Origin: Blautia sp.
Lineage (GTDB): Bacteria > Bacillota > Clostridia > Lachnospirales > Lachnospiraceae
Direction: 5' to 3'
DNA length: 64,000 nt
Assembly: GCA_022769545.1 (NCBI GenBank)
Contig: JALEJS010000038.1
Coordinates: 62,001 to 126,000 of the forward strand
The position numbers and the translations under genes are program-made. The notes under the pieces were generated by a model, which was not told the DNA's origin, did no database searches, and saw only the letters and a list, made by a program, of their open reading frames with translations. How positions within the stretch are numbered: the first letter of the stretch is position 1; each line of letters begins with the position of its first letter. Positions 1 to 12,960 of the stretch are shown one piece after another.

Positions 1-504
1 ATGGAGAAGCTGCACAGAAAATTTCTGGATTATTCCGGGCTGAATGGTGCAAGACATGTACTGAAGCGGCTGAAAAAAACAACGGTGGTATATTTGAAGG
101 CACAGCTGATGATCATGGTCCTGGTGGGGGCAGTCTGTGCGGCGGCATTCTGGCTGATGGGAAATTCCTGGTTTCTGGTTCTGGGGGCAGCGCTGGGCGC
201 GCTGGATGCGCTTCCGGTGATCGGTACCGGAACTTTTCTGTATCCGGCTGCCATTGTTTTTCTGTTAAAAGGAAAAACCCAGATTGCAGTAGGCTGTGTT
301 CTTCTGGATATCGTGACCAGCCTTCTCCGGGAATTTCTGGAACCAAGACTTCTGGGAGAGCGCCTGGGAGTTTCTCCCATTGCAATTCTGGCGTCGGTGT
401 ATCTGGGTGTGCTCCTGTATGGCGGCTGGGGCGTGTTTCTGGGACCGTTAAGTTTTTCTCTGATTTATGAGATCGGGAAAGAACTGGATGTCTGGGGACC
501 GTGA
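1..504 (+). CDS. AI-2E family transporter / sporulation permease-like protein, C-terminal fragment (5' end outside window)
   Basis: Hydrophobic multi-TM ORF open at window start; motif ALPVIGTGTFLYPAAI...LEPRLLGERLGVSPIAILASVYLG typical of the YtvI/AI-2E exporter family. Confidence 0.75.
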   Translation: MEKLHRKFLDYSGLNGARHVLKRLKKTTVVYLKAQLMIMVLVGAVCAAAFWLMGNSWFLVLGAALGALDALPVIGTGTFLYPAAIVFLLKGKTQIAVGCVLLDIVTSLLREFLEPRLLGERLGVSPIAILASVYLGVLLYGGWGVFLGPLSFSLIYEIGKELDVWGP

Positions 505-531
505 AATTAGTGTGAAAAAAACAGAAAAGCT

Positions 532-560
532 CTGGACGGAATGTAAAAAGTGTGTATAAT
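532..560 (+). promoter_or_regulatory. Putative sigma-A promoter (TGGACG - 16 nt - TATAAT)
   Basis: TATAAT at 555-560 with -35-like TGGACG at 533-538 upstream of the 657 CDS. Confidence 0.45.
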
Positions 561-656
561 GTTCATGATAGAATTGTTTACTGTTGTTATAGTATGATGC
601 TGGAATCAGATCTTTTGATCCTGGCATCACAGCATGTTGTAGAGAGGAAATCAGAA

Positions 657-1742
657 ATGAAAAAAGCGGCAGTTGCAGCAGCACTGATCTTTACGGCAGT
701 GGGAAGCTTCGTCATGTACGAAAACAGGATGACGCCCCGACCGGTAGCAGCGGAGGAACAGGAAGAGACATCAGATGAGACAGCCGGGGAAAATTCCCTT
801 GTTCCGCAAATTGACACCACGGCAGATGTTATGTCCGGAGCCAGAATCGCAGTGGTGAGCAAATGCGCCAGCGGCCAGTACTGGGATCTGCTTCGCACAG
901 GGATGGAGGATGCAGTACGCGATGTAAATGAGGCATATGGTTTTCAGAAGGATGAACAGATTACCATGACCTTTGAGGGCCCGGATGATGAGAAGGATGT
1001 AGAGACACAGATCAATACACTGGATGCGGTAATTGCAGAGAACCCGACGGTTGTCTGCCTGAGTGCAGGGGACATGGAATCCTGTCAGGCACAGCTGGAA
1101 GCAGCCCGGGAAAATGGAATTCCTGTGATCGTGTTTGATTCAAATGTAAGTGAGACAGAGCTGATCACAGGTTACTGTGGGACGGACAATGTGGAGGTAG
1201 GTATCATAGCCGCGCAGAAAATGGTGCAGGCGCTGGGAGAAAAAGGACAGATTGCTGTGTTTTCCGCACAGGAAAAGACACAGAGTGCCAGAGAAAGGAC
1301 GGACAGCTTCCTGGATGTGATCGCCGGATATGAGAACATGTCCGTGGTATCGGTTTTGTATGATGATCAGGTGGAGAACATGGAAAGCGCCATGCAGGAT
1401 GCGCTGAAATGTCATCCGGATATTGCCGGGGTATTCTGTTCCAATGCAGTTGTAGCAGATCTTTACCTGAATATGGAAAAGGAAGAGGATGCTGCACAGC
1501 CGCTGATGGTGGGAGTGGATGCCACGACGCGTCAGCAGGAAGCCATAAAAAACGGCGGGGAAGTGGGAACGGTTTCCCAGAATCCTTATGCCATGGGATA
1601 CAGAACCATGTGGATGGCCCTTCAGGTCAGCAGTGAGACAGGTCAGGGGGGAGAAAAAATCTCTGATTATCTGCCGCCGGAATGGATCGATGCACAGAAC
1701 CTGGAGGATCCGGCATATGCAGGATACATATACGGAAAATAG
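657..1742 (+). CDS. Periplasmic-binding-protein-like (sugar-type) substrate-binding protein
   Basis: Start reassigned to 657 (MKKAAVAAALIF...) after the promoter; fold motifs IAVVSKCASGQYWD, GIPVIVFDSNV, YCGTDNVEVGIIAAQKM, GVDATTRQQEAIKNG of the type I periplasmic binding protein family. Confidence 0.75.
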   Translation: MKKAAVAAALIFTAVGSFVMYENRMTPRPVAAEEQEETSDETAGENSLVPQIDTTADVMSGARIAVVSKCASGQYWDLLRTGMEDAVRDVNEAYGFQKDEQITMTFEGPDDEKDVETQINTLDAVIAENPTVVCLSAGDMESCQAQLEAARENGIPVIVFDSNVSETELITGYCGTDNVEVGIIAAQKMVQALGEKGQIAVFSAQEKTQSARERTDSFLDVIAGYENMSVVSVLYDDQVENMESAMQDALKCHPDIAGVFCSNAVVADLYLNMEKEEDAAQPLMVGVDATTRQQEAIKNGGEVGTVSQNPYAMGYRTMWMALQVSSETGQGGEKISDYLPPEWIDAQNLEDPAYAGYIYGK

Positions 1743-1757
1743 ATAAAAACAGAAGTG

Positions 1758-1797
1758 GGGAGATACCGGAGAATACAGGACGGTATCTCCCTATTAT
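1758..1797 (+). terminator. Rho-independent terminator
   Basis: GGGAGATACCG - 12 nt loop - CGGTATCTCCC followed by TATTATTT. Confidence 0.7.
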
Positions 1798-1923
1798 TTG
1801 TATATTGTGGCAGAAACAGTAATCGGACATTGCAAAAAATTTGGGCATTTTGGTTGTTTTTCCCGCTCTGTTGTGGTAAAATCCCTCTATGTAACATGGT
1901 GAGATCCGGAGGGTGAAAACGGA

Positions 1924-2193
1924 ATGAAACGATGGAATGAATGGATTAAAAACCTCACTCTGCTGACACAGTTTGGACTGTCTTTTATTACGCCGATATT
2001 GATGTGTCTGGCATTGTGCTGGTGGCTGACGGCCAGATTTTCCATCGGAGCCTGGATTTTTATTCCCGGATTTTTTTTCGGCCTGGGCGGTTCGTTTACC
2101 GTTGCCTACAGGCTTTATCTTTCGGTGACAGGACGTCAGAAGAAAGAGGATAAAAAAAAGAAACAGAAAATATCATATAACAGACATATGTAA
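1924..2193 (+). CDS. AtpZ/AtpI-family small membrane protein
   Basis: Two TM segments (LLTQFGLSFITPILMCLALCWWL...FIPGFFFGLGGSFTVAYRLY) immediately upstream of the ATP synthase genes. Confidence 0.6.
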   Translation: MKRWNEWIKNLTLLTQFGLSFITPILMCLALCWWLTARFSIGAWIFIPGFFFGLGGSFTVAYRLYLSVTGRQKKEDKKKKQKISYNRHM

Positions 2194-2212
2194 AGAAACA
2201 GAAGGGAATTCT

Positions 2213-2626
2213 ATGATTAAAATTCAGCCGGAAGTGGCGAAACAGACAAAAAAAATTACAGTGATAACAATCGGGGGGCTGCTTTTGATGTGGCTGGTCT
2301 TTCTGATCCTGCATCAGACAATGCCGGAAAAGGTTCCTTTTGATTATACCGTGATTCTGGGAGGGCTTGCAGGAAGTGCGGTTGCCGTGCTCAGCTTTCT
2401 GCAGCTGGGACTCACCGTGCAGAAGGCGGTAAGTACTTCCGATGAGGATCAGGCGCGTCTTGCCATGAAGTCCGGCTATTCGCAGAGAATGATGATCCGG
2501 ACCCTCTGGGTCATCGCGGCGATCGTGGCACCCTGCTTCCATTTTGCAGCAGGAATCCTGCCGCTGCTTTTCCCGAATACTGGAATCAAGCTGTTCTATA
2601 AATGGATGGCTGATGATAGTAAATAA
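2213..2626 (+). CDS. ATP synthase subunit I-like membrane protein
   Basis: Small 4-TM-like protein directly upstream of atpB; position and hydropathy. Confidence 0.6.
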   Translation: MIKIQPEVAKQTKKITVITIGGLLLMWLVFLILHQTMPEKVPFDYTVILGGLAGSAVAVLSFLQLGLTVQKAVSTSDEDQARLAMKSGYSQRMMIRTLWVIAAIVAPCFHFAAGILPLLFPNTGIKLFYKWMADDSK

Positions 2627-2660
2627 ATAATTCCAAGCCAGACAAGGAGGTGGATAACTT

Positions 2661-3422
2661 ATGGAATTAGATATAACCGGAGCAAAAGTCTTTTTTACCG
2701 TGCCCATTGATGTACCGATTCTGGGAAAGCTGCAGATCAGCGAGACGATTGTGGTCAGCTGGATCGTCATGCTTCTCATTACCGGATTATGTATCTGGCT
2801 GACACATGACCTGAAGGTGGAAAATATTTCCAAACGGCAGGCAGTGGCAGAAATGCTGGTAGAGATGGCAAATAAATTTGTTACCGGAAATATGGGAGAA
2901 AAGTTCCGAAGCTTTATCCCATTTGTGGCGGCACTGTTTGTTACAAGTGTTGTGTCGAACCTGATCAGTCTGATCGGACTGCGAAGTCCGACGGCGGATT
3001 TATCCACAGAGGCAGCCTGGGCGGTCATTGTCTTTATTATGATCACATATCAGAAAATAAAGGCTGGCGGCGTGTTGGGATACATGAAAGGATTCACCCA
3101 GCCGATTCCCGTTCTGACCCCTTTTAACATTCTTTCGGAACTGGCGACACCTGTCAGTATGGCCTGCCGTCACTTCGGCAACATTCTGTCCGGTGTGGTA
3201 ATCAATGCACTGCTCTACGGTGCGCTGGCGGTTGCAAGCTCTGCACTGCTGGGACTTCTTCCGGGACTTCTGGGGGATATCCTCTCGCAGATCCCCATTC
3301 TGGATGTGGGTGTTCCGGCGATTCTGTCTGTATATTTTGACTGGTTTTCCGGTGTGATGCAGGCATTCATTTTCTGTATGCTGACGGTAATGTATATTGC
3401 AAATGCGGCAGAAGAAAACTAA
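2661..3422 (+). CDS. atpB: F-type ATP synthase subunit a
   Basis: NILSELATPVSMACRHFGNILSGVVI and C-terminal QAFIFCMLTVMYIANA motifs; operon context. Confidence 0.95.
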   Translation: MELDITGAKVFFTVPIDVPILGKLQISETIVVSWIVMLLITGLCIWLTHDLKVENISKRQAVAEMLVEMANKFVTGNMGEKFRSFIPFVAALFVTSVVSNLISLIGLRSPTADLSTEAAWAVIVFIMITYQKIKAGGVLGYMKGFTQPIPVLTPFNILSELATPVSMACRHFGNILSGVVINALLYGALAVASSALLGLLPGLLGDILSQIPILDVGVPAILSVYFDWFSGVMQAFIFCMLTVMYIANAAEEN

Positions 3423-3467
3423 AAAGGCACTATATAAAAAAATAACAATTTTTAACAGGAGGATTAA

Positions 3468-3749
<282 letters not shown>

Positions 3750-3822
3750 TCGGAAATCTGACAGCGGCAGCCTGTACGCCAAAAGGCGGGGCTGCAAATG
3801 ACAAATATAGGAGGTTACATTC

Positions 3823-4326
3823 ATGGACGTACAGGGATTAGTAGGAATTGTGCCATGGACGTTTGTCGCTCAGATTTGCAACCTTTTTATCCAGGTGTAT
3901 CTCATCAAAAGATTTTTGTTCAAACCGATCAATGCCATGCTGGAAAAGAGAAAAGCCATGGCAGATGCACAGATTCAGGATGCCGTGAAGGCAAATGAGG
4001 AAGCGCAGGCCATGAAGCAGGAATATGAACAGAGCATGGAAGAGGCAAAGGCCCGGGCGAACGAGATCGTTACGCAGGCACAGAGAACGGCCACTCTCCA
4101 GAGCGAGGAAATGCTTAAGGAAGCCGGCCGCCAGGCGACTGCCATGAAGGAAAAGGCAGAGGCGGACATCGCACAGGAGAGAAGAAAAGCAGTCAACGAC
4201 ATCAAGGATGAAATTGGCGGCATGGCTATGGAGATCGCCGGAAAGGTAATCGAGCGGGAGATCAGTGAAGAGGATCACGCGAAACTCATTGAAGAATTTA
4301 TTGCGAATGTAGGTGAGGCATCATGA
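3823..4326 (+). CDS. atpF: F-type ATP synthase subunit b
   Basis: N-terminal TM followed by long charged helix; between atpE and atpH. Confidence 0.95.
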   Translation: MDVQGLVGIVPWTFVAQICNLFIQVYLIKRFLFKPINAMLEKRKAMADAQIQDAVKANEEAQAMKQEYEQSMEEAKARANEIVTQAQRTATLQSEEMLKEAGRQATAMKEKAEADIAQERRKAVNDIKDEIGGMAMEIAGKVIEREISEEDHAKLIEEFIANVGEAS

Positions 4327-4862
4327 CGCAGACTGCCAGAGTATATGGCGGCAGCCTGTATGAGCTTGCTGCCGAGGAAAAGCTTGAAGATGTGATTCTG
4401 GAGCAGATGACACAGGTCCGGCAGCTTTTCCGGGAGAATCCGGATTATCTTACGCTTCTGGCAGATCCGGCCATCCCCAAGGAAGAGAGAACCGGTCTGA
4501 TCGAGAACGCATTCGGGACACAGGCAGAGCGGTATTTAGTGAATTTTATGAAGCTGTTGTGTGAAAAAGGCTACATCCGGGAATTCGGCAACTGTACCGA
4601 GGAATACACACGGCGTTATAATGCAGACCATGGAATTGCAGAGGCGGTGGTTACGTCTGCTGTCACGTTAAGTGAAGCGCAGATGGCGGCACTGCGGGCA
4701 AAACTGGAGAAAATCAGCGGCAAAAAGATTTCTCTCGTACAGAAGAAGGATGCTTCTGTGCTGGCGGGACTGCGAGTGGAACTGGAAGGCAAACTGCTGG
4801 ATGGAACGGTTCAGGGCCGCCTGACGGGAATTTCCAAAAAGCTGAATGAAATCATAGTTTAA
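4323..4862 (+). CDS. atpH: F-type ATP synthase subunit delta
   Basis: [16 protein letters not shown]-terminus, C-terminal [25 protein letters not shown]; operon context; ATGA overlap with atpF. Confidence 0.95.
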   Translation: MTQTARVYGGSLYELAAEEKLEDVILEQMTQVRQLFRENPDYLTLLADPAIPKEERTGLIENAFGTQAERYLVNFMKLLCEKGYIREFGNCTEEYTRRYNADHGIAEAVVTSAVTLSEAQMAALRAKLEKISGKKISLVQKKDASVLAGLRVELEGKLLDGTVQGRLTGISKKLNEIIV

Positions 4863-4878
4863 AGGATGGAATGGAAAG

Positions 4879-6408
4879 ATGCAATTAAAACCTGAAGAAA
4901 TATCCAAGGTCATCCGAAGCCAGATCAAATATTACGATAATGCCATCAAAAAAGACGAGACCGGCACGATTCTTATGGTAGGTGACGGTATTGCGAGAGC
5001 CAGCGGCCTTTTGAACTGTATGGCCGGCGAGCTTCTGGAATTCGAGGACGGAAGCTTCGGTATGGCACAGAACCTGGAAGAAAACAGCGTTTCTATCGTA
5101 TTATTTGGTTCCGGAGAGAAGATCGGAGAAGGCCAGACCGTAAAACGTACCGGAAAGGTTGTATCGGTTCCGGTCGGTGAAGAAATGATCGGCCGTGTTG
5201 TGAATGCGCTGGGACAGCCCATTGACGGCGCAGGTCCGATTCAGACAACAGAATTCAGAGCAATTGAAAGCCGGGCACCGGGAATCTGTGAGAGACGTTC
5301 GGTACATGAACCGCTCCAGACCGGTATCAAGGCGATCGATTCGATGATCCCTATCGGAAGAGGACAGCGAGAGCTGATCATCGGTGACCGTCAGACCGGA
5401 AAGACTGCCATTGCGGCGGATACCATTATCAACCAGAAGGGAAAGGATGTTATCTGTATCTATGTGGCAATCGGTCAGAAGAGCTCTACGGTGGCAACAC
5501 TGGTAGAGATGCTTACCAAGAACGGTGCCATGGATTACACCATTGTTGTGGCGGCAACGGCATCTGACGCCAGCCCGCTGCAGTACATTGCACCCTATTC
5601 CGGATGTGCAATGGGCGAATATTTTATGAACAAAGGAAAACACGTCCTGATTATCTATGACGACCTGAGTAAGCATGCGGTTGCTTACCGTGCACTTTCT
5701 CTGCTGATCCGTCGTCCGCCGGGACGTGAGGCATATCCCGGAGATGTTTTCTATCTGCATTCCAGACTGCTGGAGCGTGCGGCAAAGCTTGACGATGAGC
5801 ACGGCGGCGGTTCCATGACAGCACTTCCGATCGTAGAGACACAGGCCGGTGATGTATCTGCATATATTCCGACCAATGTTATTTCCATTACAGACGGTCA
5901 GATCTTCCTGGAGACAGAGCTGTTCCATTCCGGTGTCATGCCGGCTGTAAACCCGGGTATTTCCGTATCCCGAGTAGGAGGAGATGCTCAGATTAAGGCA
6001 ATGAAGAAGGTTGCCGGAACTCTGAAGCTGATTTATTCTCAGTATCGTGAGCTGCAGAGCTTTGCACAGTTTGGTTCCGACCTGGACGCAGATACAAAGG
6101 CGCGTCTGGATCAGGGTGCCCGCATTGTGGAAGTCCTGAAGCAGGATCAGAACCAGCCGGTTCCGGTAGAAAAACAGGTGGCAATTCTGTATGCGGTCAC
6201 CAAGGGAATTCTTTCCGGAGTTGAAGTGGAAGATGTGAAGGCATACGAGAAAGGCCTGTATACATTCCTGGACAGCAATGCCGACGGAGCTGCAGCCATG
6301 CAGGATATCCGCAGCACAGGCAAGCTGGAAGCAGACACGGAAGAAAAGCTGAGAAAAGCTCTTGATGAATATACAGAAAATTTTGTGAATTCCAGACCGA
6401 AGAAATAA
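4879..6408 (+). CDS. atpA: F-type ATP synthase subunit alpha
   Basis: [19 protein letters not shown] Walker A and full-length alpha architecture. Confidence 0.98.
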   Translation: MQLKPEEISKVIRSQIKYYDNAIKKDETGTILMVGDGIARASGLLNCMAGELLEFEDGSFGMAQNLEENSVSIVLFGSGEKIGEGQTVKRTGKVVSVPVGEEMIGRVVNALGQPIDGAGPIQTTEFRAIESRAPGICERRSVHEPLQTGIKAIDSMIPIGRGQRELIIGDRQTGKTAIAADTIINQKGKDVICIYVAIGQKSSTVATLVEMLTKNGAMDYTIVVAATASDASPLQYIAPYSGCAMGEYFMNKGKHVLIIYDDLSKHAVAYRALSLLIRRPPGREAYPGDVFYLHSRLLERAAKLDDEHGGGSMTALPIVETQAGDVSAYIPTNVISITDGQIFLETELFHSGVMPAVNPGISVSRVGGDAQIKAMKKVAGTLKLIYSQYRELQSFAQFGSDLDADTKARLDQGARIVEVLKQDQNQPVPVEKQVAILYAVTKGILSGVEVEDVKAYEKGLYTFLDSNADGAAAMQDIRSTGKLEADTEEKLRKALDEYTENFVNSRPKK

Positions 6409-6427
6409 GTGATGAAGGAGGAAGGTT

Positions 6428-7282
6428 ATGGCTGCAAATATGAAAGCGGTAAAGCTGCGGATCAAAAGTGTGCAGAGCACCATGCAGATTACCAAAGCGA
6501 TGGAACTTGTGGCATCCTCCAAGCTGCGTAAAGCAAAAGAACGGGCAGAAACCTGCCGCCCGTATTTTCATACCCTTCACGATACCCTTCGGGATATCGC
6601 AGCAGGAAATACAGAATTCTATTCTCTCTATGCCAGAGAATCTGAAAATCCGAAGACCTGCTATGTGGTGATTGCCGGTGACAGAGGTCTGGCAGGCGGA
6701 TACAATGCAAATGTTTTCAAGTGCATGGAAGCGGACTGCCAGGGCAGAGAGTACAGTGTCCTTCCCATCGGGAAAAAGGCACTGGAGTATTATCGCCGGA
6801 AAAAGGTGGACATTGTCTCAGAGGAGTTTGCGGAAATCGCCGACGTATCGGTGTCGGACTGCTTTTCCATAGCACATCTTCTCTGCAGCAAATTCATGAG
6901 CGGAGAATTCGGACATATTGAGCTGTGCTATACAAACTTTGTGTCCATGCTCTCCCAGCAGCCGGAGGTATTTTCCATACTTCCTCTCACAGACCTCGTG
7001 GGGGAGGAGACGGAGAATACGGTACGGGATCTGATTTTGTATGAACCGGACAGTACCACCGTATTTGACGCAATTGTTCCGGAATATCTGGCAGGACTGA
7101 TCTACGGAGGTGTCTGTGAGGGTCTGGCCAGTGAGCTGGCGGCCAGACGAACTGCCATGGATGCGGCAACCAAGAATGCCGGAGAGATGATCGATCAGCT
7201 GAATCTGTATTACAACCGGGCACGTCAGGCAAGTATTACGCAGGAAATCACGGAGATTGTTGCGGGCTCAGAGGGCCTATAA
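6428..7282 (+). CDS. atpG: F-type ATP synthase subunit gamma
   Basis: IKSVQSTMQITKAMELVASSKLRKA N-terminus and AARRTAMDAATKNAGEMI C-terminus. Confidence 0.97.
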   Translation: MAANMKAVKLRIKSVQSTMQITKAMELVASSKLRKAKERAETCRPYFHTLHDTLRDIAAGNTEFYSLYARESENPKTCYVVIAGDRGLAGGYNANVFKCMEADCQGREYSVLPIGKKALEYYRRKKVDIVSEEFAEIADVSVSDCFSIAHLLCSKFMSGEFGHIELCYTNFVSMLSQQPEVFSILPLTDLVGEETENTVRDLILYEPDSTTVFDAIVPEYLAGLIYGGVCEGLASELAARRTAMDAATKNAGEMIDQLNLYYNRARQASITQEITEIVAGSEGL

Positions 7283-7306
7283 ACCATATTAAGAGGAGAT
7301 TCATAA

Positions 7307-8701
<1,395 letters not shown>

Positions 8702-8713
8702 AGGAGGCTGTTT

Positions 8714-9115
8714 ATGAGCACCTTTCCATTAAAAATCGGAACACCGGACGGCCTTCTTTTTGAGGGGGAAGTGACCCGGCTTGTCTGCCGGAGCATTACC
8801 GGAGATCTGGCGATCATGGCCAGACATGTAAACTTCTGTACCGCTCTTGGGATGGGAGAAGCGCATGTTGTCATGGACGACGGAAGTGTGAGGGAGGCAG
8901 CCTGCATTGGCGGGATGCTGTCGGTGATGGACGGAGAATGTTCTCTGCTGGCCACGACCTGGGAGTGGAAGGAGAATATTGATGCGGAACGTGCCGGCAG
9001 GGCAAAGACGCGCGCAGAACAGCAGCTTGCGAAGACCGGTCTGACAGACGAGGAATATAAGGTCGCAAAGGCGAAGCTTCAGAGGGCGTTAGTCCGACTG
9101 AGTGTAAAAAACTGA
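8714..9115 (+). CDS. atpC: F-type ATP synthase subunit epsilon
   Basis: FPLKIGTPDGLLFEGEVTRL; beta-sandwich plus C-terminal helices; last gene of the operon. Confidence 0.95.
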   Translation: MSTFPLKIGTPDGLLFEGEVTRLVCRSITGDLAIMARHVNFCTALGMGEAHVVMDDGSVREAACIGGMLSVMDGECSLLATTWEWKENIDAERAGRAKTRAEQQLAKTGLTDEEYKVAKAKLQRALVRLSVKN

Positions 9116-9168
9116 TGATACATGGAATTGCCGGTGCCGGTCATCGGCAGTTTCCTGTGGTGTAAAAG

Positions 9169-9206
9169 AGGAGGGGTGTTTCCTGAAATGCCCTTCCTGT
9201 TTTTTC
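9169..9206 (+). terminator. Rho-independent terminator between atpC and udp
   Basis: AGGAGGGGTGTTT - CCTG - AAATGCCCTTCCT (13 pairs incl. GU) followed by GTTTTTT. Confidence 0.75.
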
Positions 9207-9231
9207 CTTTTTTGAATCAGGAGGAAGAGAT

Positions 9232-10035
9232 ATGATTGATTATACAGAAGGGGCAGGCGTACAGTATCATCTTCAGATCGGATCCGGAGATGTGGGAAGA
9301 TATGTGATTCTTCCGGGAGATCCGAAGCGGTGCAAAAAGATTGCCGGATTTCTGGAGGAGCCCAGACTGATTGCGGACAGCAGGGAATTTGTAACCTACA
9401 CGGGATATCTGGAAGGCGAAAAGGTGAGTGTGACATCCACCGGAATCGGAGGACCATCCGCTTCCATTGCCGTGGAAGAGCTGGTCCGCTGCGGAGCAGA
9501 TACCTTTGTGCGTGTGGGAACCTGCGGCGGAATGCAGACAGAGGTTCTCGGCGGTGACATTGTCATAGCAAACGGTGCGGTACGTATGGAAGGAACCAGC
9601 AGGGAATACGCGCCCATCGAATTTCCGGCAGTTCCCAGCCTGGAGGTCTTAAACGCGCTGAAAACAGCGGCTGACCGGCTGGAATATCCCAGCCATGTGG
9701 GTGTTGTGCATTGCAAGGATTCCTTCTACGGGCAGCATGAGCCGGAGGTGAAGCCGGTGGGATATGAGCTGACCAGTAAGTGGCAGGCGTGGATCCGCTG
9801 CGGGGTGCTGGCCTCGGAGATGGAATCGGCGGCAATCTTTGTGGCGGGAAGCTGTCTCAGAGTGCGTACCGGCTCCTGCTTTCTTGTGGTGGCGAATCAG
9901 GAACGGGCAGCGAAAGGTCTGGATAATCCGCAGGTGCATGACACGGAAAAAGCGATCCGCACTGCCGTGGAGGCGATTCGCATTCTGATCCGGCAGGACC
10001 GGGAAAAGGCAGGACAGGAAGGGACTTGCGTATGA
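9232..10035 (+). CDS. udp: Uridine phosphorylase
   Basis: [47 protein letters not shown] motifs of the NP-I/uridine phosphorylase family. Confidence 0.9.
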   Translation: MIDYTEGAGVQYHLQIGSGDVGRYVILPGDPKRCKKIAGFLEEPRLIADSREFVTYTGYLEGEKVSVTSTGIGGPSASIAVEELVRCGADTFVRVGTCGGMQTEVLGGDIVIANGAVRMEGTSREYAPIEFPAVPSLEVLNALKTAADRLEYPSHVGVVHCKDSFYGQHEPEVKPVGYELTSKWQAWIRCGVLASEMESAAIFVAGSCLRVRTGSCFLVVANQERAAKGLDNPQVHDTEKAIRTAVEAIRILIRQDREKAGQEGTCV

Positions 10036-10448
10036 CAGATGTGGAGAAGCTGTGCGAGACAGCAATTCGTATGAGAGAATATGCCTATGTTCCCTATTCC
10101 GGCTTTCGGGTGGGAGCGGCACTTCTGTGTGCGGACGGGAGTGTCTATACCGGCTGTAATATTGAGAATGCCTCTTATACGCCGACAAACTGTGCGGAGA
10201 GAACGGCATTTTTCAAAGCTGTCAGCGAGGGAAAACGGGCATTTACCGCCATTGCCATTGCAGGGGGGCCGTCCGGCAAAATTGTGGATTACTGTGCACC
10301 CTGCGGAGTATGCCGTCAGGTCATGCGGGAATTCTGTGAGGATACCTTTCAGATTATTCTTGCCAGGACACCTTCGGATTATCAGATCTATACATTGAAA
10401 CAGATGCTGCCGGCCGCATTCGGGCCGGAGAATCTACAGGAGGATTGA
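10032..10448 (+). CDS. cdd: Cytidine deaminase
   Basis: Zn motifs [12 protein letters not shown] and [16 protein letters not shown] at 10032 in ATGA overlap with udp. Confidence 0.95.
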   Translation: MTDVEKLCETAIRMREYAYVPYSGFRVGAALLCADGSVYTGCNIENASYTPTNCAERTAFFKAVSEGKRAFTAIAIAGGPSGKIVDYCAPCGVCRQVMREFCEDTFQIILARTPSDYQIYTLKQMLPAAFGPENLQED

Positions 10449-10453
10449 TTCAT

Positions 10454-11092
10454 ATGTTAAATGCAAAATTATTTGATCATACACTTTTAAAAGCAGATGC
10501 AACCAGTCAGCAGATCCGCAGGGTCTGCCAGGAGGCGAAGGAGCATGGTTTTGCCTCGGTATGTGTGAATTCCTATTATACCGCGCTGGTTGCAAAGGAA
10601 CTGGAAGGAAGCGATGTAATGACCTGCACTGTGGTCGGCTTCCCTCTGGGGCAGATGAGCACCAGAGCCAAAAAGGCAGAGACAGAGATTGCAGTGGCAG
10701 ACGGTGCTCAGGAAATTGATATGGTGATCAATGTGGGGGCTCTGAAGGAAGGACTTCAGGATGTTGTTCTGGAGGATATCCGGGAGGTTAAGTCGGCCTG
10801 CGGGACAGCCCGTCTGAAGGTGATCATTGAGACCTGCCTGCTGACCGATGAGGAGAAAGTGCTGGCCTGTCGTCTTTCCAAAGAGGCGGGAGCCGATTTT
10901 GTAAAGACTTCCACCGGATTCTCCACAGGCGGTGCCAGAGTGGAGGATGTGGCACTCATGAGAAAAACAGTAGGACCGGACATGGGAGTGAAAGCCAGCG
11001 GCGGAATTCATGATCGGGAAATGGCACAGAAACTGGTGGAAGCAGGGGCCAGCCGGCTGGGAACCAGCGCAACGCTGGCAATTGTTGAATGA
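10454..11092 (+). CDS. deoC: Deoxyribose-phosphate aldolase
   Basis: [46 protein letters not shown]. Confidence 0.95.
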   Translation: MLNAKLFDHTLLKADATSQQIRRVCQEAKEHGFASVCVNSYYTALVAKELEGSDVMTCTVVGFPLGQMSTRAKKAETEIAVADGAQEIDMVINVGALKEGLQDVVLEDIREVKSACGTARLKVIIETCLLTDEEKVLACRLSKEAGADFVKTSTGFSTGGARVEDVALMRKTVGPDMGVKASGGIHDREMAQKLVEAGASRLGTSATLAIVE

Positions 11093-11102
11093 TCTGAGAG
11101 GG

Positions 11103-12068
11103 ATGCGTATGCAGGAAGAAGAAATCCGAAAGCTCCCGAAGGTTGAGCTGCATTGTCATCTGGACGGCTCTCTGTCGAGAGAGTTTATCCAGGAAAGACT
11201 GGGAAGGCCGGTGACGGATAAAGAACTGCAGGTGTCACAGGAATGCCGCAGCCTTTCTGAATATCTGGAAAAATTTGATCTTCCTGTGAAGTGTCTGCAG
11301 GATCCGGAGGGGCTTCGCGGCGCAGGCTACGATTTCCTGAGAACGGTGAGCCGGGAAAATGTAGTATACGCAGAAGTGCGTTTTGCCCCGCTTCTGTCGG
11401 TCAATGAGAAGATGGATACAGAGACGGTGATCGCTTCGCTGCTGGAGGGGCTGGAAGAAGGTCGCCGGGTATTTGGTGTGGAATATAATGTGATCACCTG
11501 TGCCATGCGTCATCACAGTCAGCAGGATAATCTGGAAATGCTGAAAGTCGCAGAAAAATTTCTGGGAAAAGGCGTCTGTGCGGCAGATCTTGCCGGATCG
11601 GAAGCGGACTATCCCATGACACAGTTCATGGACCTTTTTGCAAAGGCGAAGGAGATGGGAATTCCGTTTACCATACATGCCGGGGAATGCGGAAGTGTGC
11701 AGAATATTTCCGATGCGGTTCAGGCGGGGGCAGCACGCATCGGACACGGGATTGCCATGCGGGGCTTCCGGCAGATGCAGGAGCTGTGCCGGGAGAAACG
11801 CATCGGTATCGAGATGTGTCCGCTGAGCAATCTGCAGACAAAAGCAGTGCGGCACAGCCGGGAATATCCGTTAAGAGAATTCCTGGATGCAGGGCTGTTC
11901 GTGACGATTAACACAGATAACCGCACGGTGAGCGGAACCTCTCTGACCAGAGAGCTGATGTTTATTCAGGATACCTGGGGAATTACCGACGACGAGATCC
12001 TTCAGATGATGAAAAATGCGGCAGAGGTATCCTTTGCGGATCCCTCCGTGAAAAGGAGAATGTTATGA
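11103..12068 (+). CDS. add: Adenosine deaminase
   Basis: LPKVELHCHLDGSL, FTIHAGECG, RIGHGIAM, FVTINTDNRTVSGT; start reassigned to 11103. Confidence 0.95.
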   Translation: MRMQEEEIRKLPKVELHCHLDGSLSREFIQERLGRPVTDKELQVSQECRSLSEYLEKFDLPVKCLQDPEGLRGAGYDFLRTVSRENVVYAEVRFAPLLSVNEKMDTETVIASLLEGLEEGRRVFGVEYNVITCAMRHHSQQDNLEMLKVAEKFLGKGVCAADLAGSEADYPMTQFMDLFAKAKEMGIPFTIHAGECGSVQNISDAVQAGAARIGHGIAMRGFRQMQELCREKRIGIEMCPLSNLQTKAVRHSREYPLREFLDAGLFVTINTDNRTVSGTSLTRELMFIQDTWGITDDEILQMMKNAAEVSFADPSVKRRML

Positions 12069-12904
12069 ACGAAGTATATGAAAAACTACAGAAATGTGCG
12101 GCGGCAGTTCGTGCAAAAACTGATTTCAGGCCGGAAGTGGCGCTGGTCCTGGGATCCGGCCTGGGAGAATACGCACGGAACATGGATGTGAAAGCGCAGA
12201 TTGCCTACTCTGAGATAGAGGGCTTTCCAGTCTCCACAGTGGCAGGTCATGACGGCCGGTTTCTCTTCGGATATGTCAGGGGTGTGCCTGTCGTTCTGAT
12301 GAAGGGACGCGTTCACTTTTATGAGGGCTATGATATGACGGATGTGGTGATGCCGGTGCGGATCATGGGGCTTCTGGGAGCCGATAAGCTGATCCTGACC
12401 AATGCCGCAGGTGGTGTGAATCAAGACTTTGCACCGGGGGATCTGATGATGATCACCGACCATATTTCCACATTTATCAAAAGCCCTCTGATCGGGCCGA
12501 ATGTGGAAGAGCTGGGAACCCGGTTCCCGGATATGAGTCATGTTTATGACCCGGAGCTGTGTGAAAAAATCCGGCAGGCAGCCGGCAGGACAGGAATAAA
12601 AATCCGGGAAGGCATTTACCTGCAGTGTACCGGGCCGAATTATGAGACGCCTGCGGAAATCCGTATGATCCGTACGCTGGGTGCAGATGCGGTGGGGATG
12701 AGTACGGTTTGTGAGGCGATCGCCGCGCGTCATATGGGAATGCGTGTCTGCGGAATTTCCTGTATCACAAATATGGCGGCAGGCATTCTGGATCAGCCGC
12801 TGAATCACCGGGAAGTGCAGGAGACCGCTGACCGGGTGAAGGATTCCTTTGAACGGCTGATCACGGAAGTGATTGTCTCGCTCGCTCCACAAAGGAAACC
12901 TTGA
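12065..12904 (+). CDS. punA: Purine nucleoside phosphorylase (PNP I, inosine/guanosine type)
   Basis: VALVLGSGLGEYA, MKGRVHFYEGYDM, LTNAAGGVNQDFAPGDLMMITDHI, GPNYETPAEIR. Confidence 0.95.
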   Translation: MNEVYEKLQKCAAAVRAKTDFRPEVALVLGSGLGEYARNMDVKAQIAYSEIEGFPVSTVAGHDGRFLFGYVRGVPVVLMKGRVHFYEGYDMTDVVMPVRIMGLLGADKLILTNAAGGVNQDFAPGDLMMITDHISTFIKSPLIGPNVEELGTRFPDMSHVYDPELCEKIRQAAGRTGIKIREGIYLQCTGPNYETPAEIRMIRTLGADAVGMSTVCEAIAARHMGMRVCGISCITNMAAGILDQPLNHREVQETADRVKDSFERLITEVIVSLAPQRKP

Positions 12905-12960
12905 ATATGACACAAAAGAATGATATAATCAAATAACAAAAAATAAAAGGAGGAACAAAC

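Noticed and set aside
5101-6522. 473 aa ORF antisense to atpA/atpG
   Set aside because: Long antisense open frame produced by codon bias of atpA; spans a gene boundary and has no domain signature.
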